Positions 1 through 4,847 of a stretch of DNA of 5,104 nt are shown here, one piece after another. This DNA comes from Nocardioides sp. Lineage in GTDB: Bacteria > Actinomycetota > Actinomycetes > Propionibacteriales > Nocardioidaceae. Position 1 is the stretch's first letter. Each line of letters opens with the position of its first letter. The stretch lies in assembly GCA_025965295.1 (NCBI GenBank), contig JAOPXF010000139.1, positions 1-5,104 of the forward strand, read 5' to 3'. The translations under genes were made by a program, and so were the position numbers. Below the pieces are notes generated by a model. The model saw only the letters and a program-made list of their open reading frames with translations. It was not told where the DNA came from and did not search any database.

Positions 1-1031
1 CGGTCGGTCTCGTGGCCGCGGATGTGGGCGATGCCGCGCAGCCGTGAGGGGGTGGAGGCGAGCGCGCACAGGGCGGCGACGGCGGGGGTCAGCTCGCCGG
101 CGTCGTGCAGGTCCGCGTCCAGGCCCAGCAGCTCCGGGCCGCCGGTGAGGGTGAGCCCGTCGTCGTCCAGCACCACCTCGGCGCCCATCCGGGTGAGCAG
201 GTCGCGCAGCGCGTCCCCGGCCTGGGTGGTGGCCGACGGCCAGTCGCGGACCGTCACCGAGCCGCCGGAGACCGCGGCCAGCGCCAGGAACGGCGCGGCG
301 TTGGACAGGTCGGGCTCGATGAGGCGGTCGACGGCCTTGACCGGCCCGGGGGCGACAGCCCAGCGGTTGGCCTCGTCGTCGTGGACCTCCACGCCGTGCT
401 CGCGCAGCATCGCGACGGTCATGTCGATGTGGGGGAGCGACGGGACGGGCTGGCCGTCGTGGCGCACGTCGACTCCCTGCTCGAAGCGGGCGCCCGCGAG
501 CAGCAGGGCCGAGATGAACTGCGACGACGCCGATGCGTCGACGACGACCGTGCCGCCGGTGACGGAGCCGCGGCCGCGGACCGTGAACGGCAGCGAGCCG
601 CGGCCGCCGTCGTCGATCTCGACACCGAGCGAGCGCAGCGCGCCCAGCACCTCGCCGATCGGACGGGAGCGCATGTGGGGGTCGCCGTCGAACGCGACGG
701 CCCCGGTCGACAGCCCCGCCACGGGCGGGACGAAGCGCATGACCGTGCCGGCCAGGCCGCAGTCGACGGTGGCATCCGCGCGGAACGCACCGGGTGTCAC
801 CGCCCAGTCGTCGCCGGTGGTGTCGACGTGGGAGCCGAGGGCCGTCAGGGCCGCGGCCATCAGCGAGGTGTCCCGCGACCTCAGGGCACGACGTACGACG
901 GAGGGCCCGTCGGCGATCGCCGCGAGCACGAGCGCGCGGTTGGTCAGCGACTTGCTGCCGGGCAGGGTGACGACCGCGTCCACCGGGTGGGTGGCGCGGG
1001 GCGCGGGCCAGGGGTCAGGGACGTTCGTCAC
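1..1031 (-). CDS. aroA: EPSP synthase (3-phosphoshikimate 1-carboxyvinyltransferase), C-terminus cut off by window edge
   Basis: This cytosolic enzyme joins shikimate-3-phosphate and phosphoenolpyruvate to give EPSP, the sixth step of the shikimate pathway to chorismate and aromatic amino acids, and is the glyphosate target. 343 codons are visible; the family is about 420-450 residues, so roughly 80-100 are missing. Motifs seen: LPGSKSLTNR at 23-32 (K27, S28 and R32 match the E. coli substrate-binding K22, S23, R27), GLAGTVMRFVPP at 92-103, DPHMRSRPIG at 117-126, ASSQFISALL at 168-177 (S169, S170, Q171), GEL at 312-314, where E313 sits at the E. coli catalytic D313 position, and HETD at 340-343 (E341). 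The GTG start is forced: an in-frame TAG lies four codons upstream and the first motif is close to the N-terminus. There is no Shine-Dalgarno sequence; a -10 hexamer just upstream suggests a leaderless message. The gap to the doxX stop is only 20 bases, so read-through from doxX is also likely. Confidence 0.96.
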   Translation of the reverse strand, partial: MTNVPDPWPAPRATHPVDAVVTLPGSKSLTNRALVLAAIADGPSVVRRALRSRDTSLMAAALTALGSHVDTTGDDWAVTPGAFRADATVDCGLAGTVMRFVPPVAGLSTGAVAFDGDPHMRSRPIGEVLGALRSLGVEIDDGGRGSLPFTVRGRGSVTGGTVVVDASASSQFISALLLAGARFEQGVDVRHDGQPVPSLPHIDMTVAMLREHGVEVHDDEANRWAVAPGPVKAVDRLIEPDLSNAAPFLALAAVSGGSVTVRDWPSATTQAGDALRDLLTRMGAEVVLDDDGLTLTGGPELLGLDADLHDAGELTPAVAALCALASTPSRLRGIAHIRGHETD

Positions 1032-1037
1032 CCGCGA

Positions 1038-1043
1038 AGACTA
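1038..1043 (-). promoter_or_regulatory. Candidate -10 element (TAGTCT) for leaderless aroA transcript
   Basis: TAGTCT fits the actinobacterial TANNNT -10 consensus. It ends six bases before the aroA GTG, so transcription would begin at or next to the start codon. No -35 hexamer is recognisable 16-18 bases upstream, which is common for this promoter class. The same TAG is the in-frame stop that fixes the aroA start. Supported by position and consensus only. Confidence 0.45.
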
Positions 1044-1051
1044 CCGAGGAG

Positions 1052-1582
1052 TCAGCCGACCTTCGCCTTGACCAGCTTGGCCTCCCGGCGCGCGGACTGC
1101 GCCAGGTGACCGGCCTCGCGGCGGGCGTCCTTCGCCACGCGGCGCGCGCGCCACGTCACGCCGGGCTTCCCGTCGGTGTCGCCGGCGGCGATGATCAGCC
1201 CGCCGAGCATCGACACGTTCTTGAAGAAGTGGACCTGCTGCTGGGTGCGCGCCGCCTTGTCCTTCTCCTCCCAGAACCGGTGCCCGGCCACCGTCGTGGG
1301 CACCAGCGAGGCGGCCAGCACCGTGGCCGAGAGGCGCGGGGCGCGGCCGGTCGCCAGCGCGAGCGCGGCGACCACCTGGGCGACGCCGTTGACCCGGACC
1401 AGCGTGACCGGGTCCTCGGGGATCGGCAGCTGCGGTGCGGCCTTCTTCACCATCGGGACGATCTTCGCGGTGACGGGGGCGGCCTTGGGGCCCATGGCCG
1501 AGGCGTTGCGGAGGGCGTTGACGCCACCGACGACGAACATCGAGGCGAGCATCGGGCGGGCGATCAGTCTGCTGACGGTCAT
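1052..1582 (-). CDS. DoxX-family integral membrane protein
   Basis: A 176-residue protein with the DoxX-family layout of four membrane helices. Hydrophobic segments lie at about 6-24, 60-78, 84-101 and 117-133, and the N-terminal RPMLASMFVVGGVNALRN segment (9-26) is typical of the family. A loop at 27-57 rich in Lys and Pro separates helices 1 and 2. The tail, 144-176, is strongly basic (Arg, Lys and Ala rich) with ARREA repeated at 153-157 and 164-168, probably a cytosolic amphipathic helix. In M. tuberculosis a DoxX protein joins SodA and the thiosulfate sulfurtransferase SseA in a membrane complex linked to thiol and superoxide stress; whether this paralogue does so is unknown. The ATG start is supported by an in-frame TAG four codons upstream and an AGGAAGG-type ribosome site. 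It lies 41 bases after the sigma-factor gene and 20 bases before aroA on the same strand, so the three may be co-transcribed. Confidence 0.85.
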   Translation of the reverse strand: MTVSRLIARPMLASMFVVGGVNALRNASAMGPKAAPVTAKIVPMVKKAAPQLPIPEDPVTLVRVNGVAQVVAALALATGRAPRLSATVLAASLVPTTVAGHRFWEEKDKAARTQQQVHFFKNVSMLGGLIIAAGDTDGKPGVTWRARRVAKDARREAGHLAQSARREAKLVKAKVG

Positions 1583-1583
1583 G

Positions 1584-1593
1584 CCACCTTCCT
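1584..1593 (-). promoter_or_regulatory. Ribosome binding site of the DoxX-family gene
   Basis: The minus strand reads AGGAAGGTGG, which closely matches the anti-Shine-Dalgarno complement and ends one base before the ATG. Its best-spaced core is AGGA, seven bases from the start. Together with the in-frame TAG at 1594-1592 it fixes the start at 1582. Neither a hairpin nor a T-run is seen in the 41-base gap 1583-1623, so no terminator separates this gene from the sigma-factor gene. Confidence 0.6.
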
Positions 1594-1623
1594 ACCCGAT
1601 GGGGGGATGGCGCACACCTCCGC

Positions 1624-3183
1624 TCAGGGTTTGAGCACCAGCCGGGTGGTGTTGTCGGCCGGGTGCGTCTCGATCCCCGGGGCGTCCGGGCTCACCCGGA
1701 AGGTCAGCGTGACCGGTGCGTCGGCGAGGGTGCCGACGACGAACGTGAACGTCGTGGGCGTGGAGCTGACCGCGCAGCTGCCGGCCCCCAGCTGCACGAG
1801 CGTGCAGCGCGGGTCGAGCGTGAGCCCCACCGACGTCGCATCGGTCGAGGCGGCGAGCGTCGCCGATCCGCCCTGGGCCAGGCCGGTGACGGTGACCTCG
1901 ACCTGGAAGGCGACGCCGTCCGACGAGGTGGCCCGGGCGGTGACCCCGAGGTCCATCCGGGGCGGCTGCGGCTCGACGGGGTGGGTCGGGGTCGGAGTCT
2001 CGTGCCCGAAGGTCGGCGTGGCGTCGGGGCTGGGCGGCGACGTGAGCGAGGGCGCCAGCACCTCGGTGGGCAGGCGGTCGGTGGGGACGGCCGGCGGCAG
2101 GACCGCGGGGGCCTCGGGCGAGGGGCGAGGACGACGGGTGGTCCGGTCGTCCGGGGTGCGGTCCGACCGGCGGCCGGCGCCGGGGGTGGGGGAGGCGGAC
2201 GCGGCGGTCGTCGGCGCACCTCCGCTGGCCTCGGGGGACCGGTCGTGGCCGGCCTCGACCGCGACGAACACCGACCCGGCGATGACCGCGGTGGCGGCCA
2301 CCCCGGCGACGGCCGTGACCGGGGCGTTGGCGAGGGCGACGTCACGGGCCCGGCCGAGCAGGAAGAGCAGTCCGCCGGACACGGCGGTGCCTCCGCCCGC
2401 GGAGGCGACGTACGCCGCCGCGGCGCCGCCGAGGAGCAGCGGGGCGAGGATCCCGGACAGGTTCGAGTTGACCTCGCTGAGCTCGAGGTAGATCGCCATG
2501 CACTTGCGGCACCCGTCGAGGTGCGACTCGACCCGGTTCGCGTCGCGGCGCGAGACTCCCTTGCGGATGTAGGGGCCCAGGTGCTGGTGGGTCCAGTCGC
2601 ACTCGGCGTCGCCGTCGACGGACTGGACGTGCATGGTCACGAAGGCCTGGCGCAGTCCCTCGCGGGCCCGGTAGGCCAGGGCCGAGACCGAGTTGGCGCT
2701 CATCCCGAGCAGCGGCGCCACGTCCGCGGGCTTCTGCCCCTCCACCTCGGTGTGCCACAGCACCAGCTGCCAGCGCTCCGGGAGCGAGGCGAAGGCGCGG
2801 GCGGCCGCGCTGTTCTCGAAGCCCTCCACCGCGGTGTCGCGGAAGGGCACGCCGGGGTCGAACGGCGTGAGGTCGTCGGTGGTGTGCAGCCGCGCCGCTC
2901 CGCGGATCTTGTCCACGTGCAGCCGGCGTACGGCGGTCAGCAGGTAGGCGCGGAAGGCGAGGTCCGGGCCACCGCCGCGCTGGAGCACCGCGAGCACCTT
3001 GGCGAAGGCCTCGGAGACCAGGTCGTCGACGTCCGGGCCGGACACCAGCTGCCGCCCGAGCCGGCGCGCGGCATCGACGTGACGCGCGAACAGCTCGCCG
3101 TAGGCGTCGACGTCCCCGCCCCGGACCGCCGAGATCAGCTCGGCGTCACCGGGGCCGTCGATCCTCGGCAGCGTCTGGCTCAT
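1624..3183 (-). CDS. ECF-type sigma factor fused to zinc-finger anti-sigma-like domain, membrane helix and external beta domain
   Basis: A 519-residue membrane-tethered sigma-70 family factor, about 2.5 times the length of a usual ECF sigma. Domains in order: sigma region 2 at about 25-95 (DDLVSEAFAKVL 53-64; FRAYLLTAVRRLHVDKIR 77-94); sigma region 4 at about 126-183, with SLPERWQLVLW 133-143 and a helix-turn-helix in LLGMSANSVSALAYRAREGL 158-177; a zinc-binding anti-sigma-like segment at 195-235, with C195 and the HxxxCxxC motif (H221, C225, C228); hydrophobic stretches at 244-262 and 288-310; a Pro/Thr/Arg-rich linker at about 315-410; and a C-terminal beta-rich domain at 411-519. That last domain resembles DUF11/CARDB (C460, C470; a closing PADNTTRLVL). 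ATG at 3183 is chosen over the in-frame TTG at 3210 because sigma region 2 begins soon after it; no strong ribosome site is seen for either. I infer that the zinc finger holds the sigma domains inactive at the membrane until an external signal acts. It is divergent from the GGDEF-like gene. Confidence 0.9.
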   Translation of the reverse strand: MSQTLPRIDGPGDAELISAVRGGDVDAYGELFARHVDAARRLGRQLVSGPDVDDLVSEAFAKVLAVLQRGGGPDLAFRAYLLTAVRRLHVDKIRGAARLHTTDDLTPFDPGVPFRDTAVEGFENSAAARAFASLPERWQLVLWHTEVEGQKPADVAPLLGMSANSVSALAYRAREGLRQAFVTMHVQSVDGDAECDWTHQHLGPYIRKGVSRRDANRVESHLDGCRKCMAIYLELSEVNSNLSGILAPLLLGGAAAAYVASAGGGTAVSGGLLFLLGRARDVALANAPVTAVAGVAATAVIAGSVFVAVEAGHDRSPEASGGAPTTAASASPTPGAGRRSDRTPDDRTTRRPRPSPEAPAVLPPAVPTDRLPTEVLAPSLTSPPSPDATPTFGHETPTPTHPVEPQPPRMDLGVTARATSSDGVAFQVEVTVTGLAQGGSATLAASTDATSVGLTLDPRCTLVQLGAGSCAVSSTPTTFTFVVGTLADAPVTLTFRVSPDAPGIETHPADNTTRLVLKP

Positions 3184-3215
3184 ATGACTGTCCAACGCTC
3201 GAGTCGGCAAAAGAT

Positions 3216-3242
3216 GACGCAGTCTAGCCCGGAAGTTGTTCC
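3216..3242 (-). promoter_or_regulatory. Candidate ECF-type promoter of the sigma-factor gene
   Basis: On the minus strand, GGAAC (3242-3238) is followed after 18 bases by CGTC (3219-3216). This is close to the GGAAC / CGTC pattern of many ECF sigma promoters, whose spacing is usually 16-18. It would give an RNA leader of about 20-25 bases before the ATG at 3183. An overlapping housekeeping -10, TAGACT (3226-3221), is an alternative. If the ECF reading is right, the sigma factor may activate its own gene. Confidence 0.35.
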
Positions 3243-3255
3243 CGCGGACCGCGTC
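3231..3255 (+). promoter_or_regulatory. Candidate ECF-type promoter of the GGDEF-like gene
   Basis: On the plus strand, GGAAG (3231-3235) is followed after 16 bases by CGTC (3252-3255), matching the usual ECF spacing with one mismatch to GGAAC. The GGAA lies back to back with the GGAAC of the minus-strand promoter inside GGAAGTTGTTCC. Transcription would start near 3262 and give a leader of about 50 bases to the ATG at 3314. Confidence 0.35.
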
Positions 3256-3300
3256 ATGCCGCGGCCCGGTCCTCGTCCTAGAGGCGTACGACCGAGCACA

Positions 3301-3307
3301 GAGGGAG
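3301..3307 (+). promoter_or_regulatory. Ribosome binding site of the GGDEF-like gene
   Basis: GAGGGAG lies six bases before the ATG at 3314. It is the reason for choosing that start over the in-frame TTG at 3236, which lacks a ribosome site and falls within the predicted promoter region. Confidence 0.6.
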
Positions 3308-3313
3308 CAGGCG

Positions 3314-4066
3314 ATGGGGATCTTTGCGACCCGAGTGCGTCATACCGTGGTCGGACCCGAGGCGGCTGCGGAGCTGTCCGAGGAGCTGCGGGCGGCCCTG
3401 CCGCCCCGCTTCGAGGCGGTAGGGGAGGCCCTCGCCTCGGGTCCGGACCCGGTCGCCGCGTGCGGCGTCGTGGGTCGCGACCTGGCTCTGGACGGCTTCT
3501 CCCTCGAGGAGGCCCTCGACGGCCTCCGGACCTCCTGCCGGCTGGTCCGCGGCACCGAGCCCGGCTTCGACTCGGTCCGGGCGCTCTCGGTGGCCTGGAG
3601 CGAGTCCACCCTCGCCTACCTCAACCAGCTCTCCTGCGAGGACCCGCTCACCGGTCTCGCGAGCCTCGCCCACGTCCGCACCCGGCTCTCCGAGCTGTAC
3701 CGGAACCGTTCCGACGGGGCGACCGGCAACCACCCGTACGTGCTCGTCGTCGTCGACTTCGCCCCGGCAGCCTCCGACAGCGGCGCGGGCGGTCCGGCCG
3801 ACGTGCTGACCCACGCGCTGCGGGCGAGCCGTCTCGGCGAGACCGCCCGCACCGTCTTCGCCGGCACCGAGACCATCGGCAGCCTCGGGTCGGGGCGGAT
3901 CGTGGTCATCGCGGAGCGGGACGACCGGTTGGGTCAGCGCACCGCGCTGCTGCGCCGGATGCTCGCCGCCCGCGACGGCCACCGGCGGGTGCGCGTCTGG
4001 GTCGAGGGCCTGCCGGGCACCGACCGGGCCGCTGCCGCCCTGCTCGACGAGCTCGTCCGCCTCTGA
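3314..4066 (+). CDS. Degenerate GGDEF-domain protein, probably catalytically inactive
   Basis: A 250-residue soluble protein with neither a signal peptide nor a membrane helix. Residues 1-105 look mostly helical and match nothing I recognise. Residues 107-250 follow the GGDEF (diguanylate cyclase) fold: CEDPLTGLASLAHVRTRL at 108-125 matches the family's opening DPLTGLxNR helix, VLVVVDFAP at 143-151 matches the first beta strand with its metal-binding Asp (D148), and IGSLGSGRIVVIAE at 188-201 falls where RxGGDEFavll is expected. The signature GG(D/E)EF is absent (GSGRI instead), the inhibitory-site RxxD is absent, and the domain is about 140 residues rather than 160-170. I therefore infer no cyclic-di-GMP synthesis; a role in binding a nucleotide or a protein partner is more likely. 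ATG 3314 is preceded by GAGGGAG. The gene is divergent from the membrane-bound sigma gene and shares its promoter region; the SRAP gene follows after 28 bases. Confidence 0.75.
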   Translation: MGIFATRVRHTVVGPEAAAELSEELRAALPPRFEAVGEALASGPDPVAACGVVGRDLALDGFSLEEALDGLRTSCRLVRGTEPGFDSVRALSVAWSESTLAYLNQLSCEDPLTGLASLAHVRTRLSELYRNRSDGATGNHPYVLVVVDFAPAASDSGAGGPADVLTHALRASRLGETARTVFAGTETIGSLGSGRIVVIAERDDRLGQRTALLRRMLAARDGHRRVRVWVEGLPGTDRAAAALLDELVRL

Positions 4067-4081
4067 TCGAGGCCGCCGCAC

Positions 4082-4087
4082 TAGGGT
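4082..4087 (+). promoter_or_regulatory. Candidate -10 element (TAGGGT) for leaderless SRAP transcript
   Basis: TAGGGT fits TANNNT and ends seven bases before the ATG at 4095, so RNA would start at the A of the start codon. No Shine-Dalgarno sequence is present in the 28-base gap after the GGDEF-like gene. No clear -35 is seen. The SRAP and hydrolase genes may therefore be expressed independently of the upstream gene. Confidence 0.5.
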
Positions 4088-4094
4088 TTGCCCC

Positions 4095-4847
4095 ATGTGT
4101 GGTCGCTACGCGTCGAGCCGGCGCCCCGAGGACCTGATCGAGGAGTTCGAGGTCGTCGACAACCGGGTCGCGGCCCCGCTCGAGCCCGACTACAACGTGG
4201 CGCCCACCAAGGAGGTGTACGCCGTCGTCGAGCGGCCGCCCTCCCGGGAGAGCGAGGAGCCCCCGCAGCGCCAGCTCCGCGTGCTGCGCTGGGGGCTGGT
4301 CCCGAGCTGGGCCAAGGACCCCTCGATCGGCAACCGGATGATCAACGCGCGGATGGAGACCGTCGCCGAGAAGCCGGCGTACAAGCGGGCGTTCGCGAAG
4401 CGGCGCTGCCTGCTCCCGGCCGACGGCTACTTCGAGTGGTACCCCACCGCCCAGCTCACGAAGGCGGGCAAGCCGCGCAAGCAGCCCTTCTTCATCCGCC
4501 CCCGGGACCACGGCACGCTCGCGATGGCCGGGCTCTACGAGATCTGGCGCGACCCGACCCGCGACGACGACGACCCGGAGCGGTTCCGCTGGACCTGCAC
4601 CGTGCTGACCACCCAGGCCGAGGACTCGCTGGGCCACATCCACGACCGGATGCCGATGATGGTGGAGCCCGAGCGCTGGACGCAGTGGCTGGACCCCGAG
4701 GCGCCCCAGGGCTCGCTGCTCGACCTCCTGGTCCCGGCGGCGCCGGGCGGGCTCGAGGCCTATCCCGTGTCGACCCTGGTGAGCAACGTGAAGAACAACG
4801 GCCCCGAGCTCCTCGAGCCGATCCCGCTGGACGAGGGACTCGAGTGA
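4095..4847 (+). CDS. SRAP-domain abasic-site DNA-protein crosslinking protein (YedK/HMCES family)
   Basis: SRAP proteins covalently trap abasic sites in single-stranded DNA: Cys2, made N-terminal by Met removal, forms a thiazolidine bond with the open sugar and shields the lesion during replication. The protein is 250 residues (E. coli YedK about 222) and the catalytic set is complete: C2 in MCGRYA, N34 in YNVAPT, N84 and R86 in INARMET (YedK N75, R77), E114 in GYFEWY (YedK E105) and H183 in HDRMP (YedK H160). WGLVPSWAKD at 66-75 and the closing VSTLVSNVKNNGPELLEP at 225-242 are also typical. Insertions relative to YedK are acidic or charged (about 48-60, 153-163). The start is certain because the catalytic Cys must be residue 2. 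Leaderless initiation is likely. The stop overlaps the start of the hydrolase gene by four bases, so these two are translationally coupled. The older name, SOS response-associated peptidase, reflects genome context; no LexA box is seen here. Confidence 0.96.
   Translation: MCGRYASSRRPEDLIEEFEVVDNRVAAPLEPDYNVAPTKEVYAVVERPPSRESEEPPQRQLRVLRWGLVPSWAKDPSIGNRMINARMETVAEKPAYKRAFAKRRCLLPADGYFEWYPTAQLTKAGKPRKQPFFIRPRDHGTLAMAGLYEIWRDPTRDDDDPERFRWTCTVLTTQAEDSLGHIHDRMPMMVEPERWTQWLDPEAPQGSLLDLLVPAAPGGLEAYPVSTLVSNVKNNGPELLEPIPLDEGLE
4833..4838 (+). promoter_or_regulatory. Ribosome binding site of the alpha/beta hydrolase gene
   Basis: GAGGGA lies inside the last codons of the SRAP gene, five bases before the GTG at 4844. 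It supports the overlapping GTG as the real start and coupled translation. Confidence 0.5.

Larger units (their letters stand above)
3214..3257. repeat. Nearly symmetric inverted element between the divergent genes
   Basis: ATGACGC (3214-3220) and GCGTCAT (3251-3257) are exact 7-bp inverted copies. Between them sits GGAAGTTGTTCC (3231-3242), which has inverted GGAA/TTCC ends. The two symmetry centres are 3235.5 and 3236.5, only one base apart. The arms are 30 bases apart, which is long for a transcript hairpin and better suited to DNA-level recognition. It could be a bidirectional promoter or an operator. Confidence 0.55.

Noticed and set aside
22..1109. Long plus-strand open frames opposite aroA (22-1071 and 105-1109).
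   Set aside because: They mirror aroA. Their translations are low-complexity Arg/Ala/Gly/Ser with no motif, as expected from high-GC antisense frames, while the minus strand encodes a full set of EPSP synthase motifs.
3181..3210. Upstream TTG start at 3210 for the sigma factor, adding nine residues.
   Set aside because: The added residues resemble nothing in the family, there is no ribosome site, and ATG at 3183 gives a normal N-terminus. It cannot be fully excluded.
3246..3272. Hairpin GGACCG / CGGTCC with a 15-base loop, overlapping CCGCGG repeats.
   Set aside because: A six-base stem in very GC-rich DNA is easily found by chance, and it lacks a T-run, so I do not call a terminator or attenuator.
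3236..3313. Upstream TTG start at 3236 for the GGDEF-like protein.
   Set aside because: It lies inside the GGAAGTTGTTCC element and has no ribosome site, whereas ATG 3314 has GAGGGAG at good spacing.
3278..4096. Minus-strand frame opposite the GGDEF-like gene.
   Set aside because: The plus frame has DPLTGL, a strand with the metal-position Asp and a ribosome site. The minus translation is Gly/Arg/Glu-rich without motifs.
1106..4137. Long plus-strand open frames over the sigma and DoxX genes (1106-2491, 1663-4137).
   Set aside because: Gly/Arg-rich shadow translations with no family features; they cross the divergent promoter region and run into other genes.
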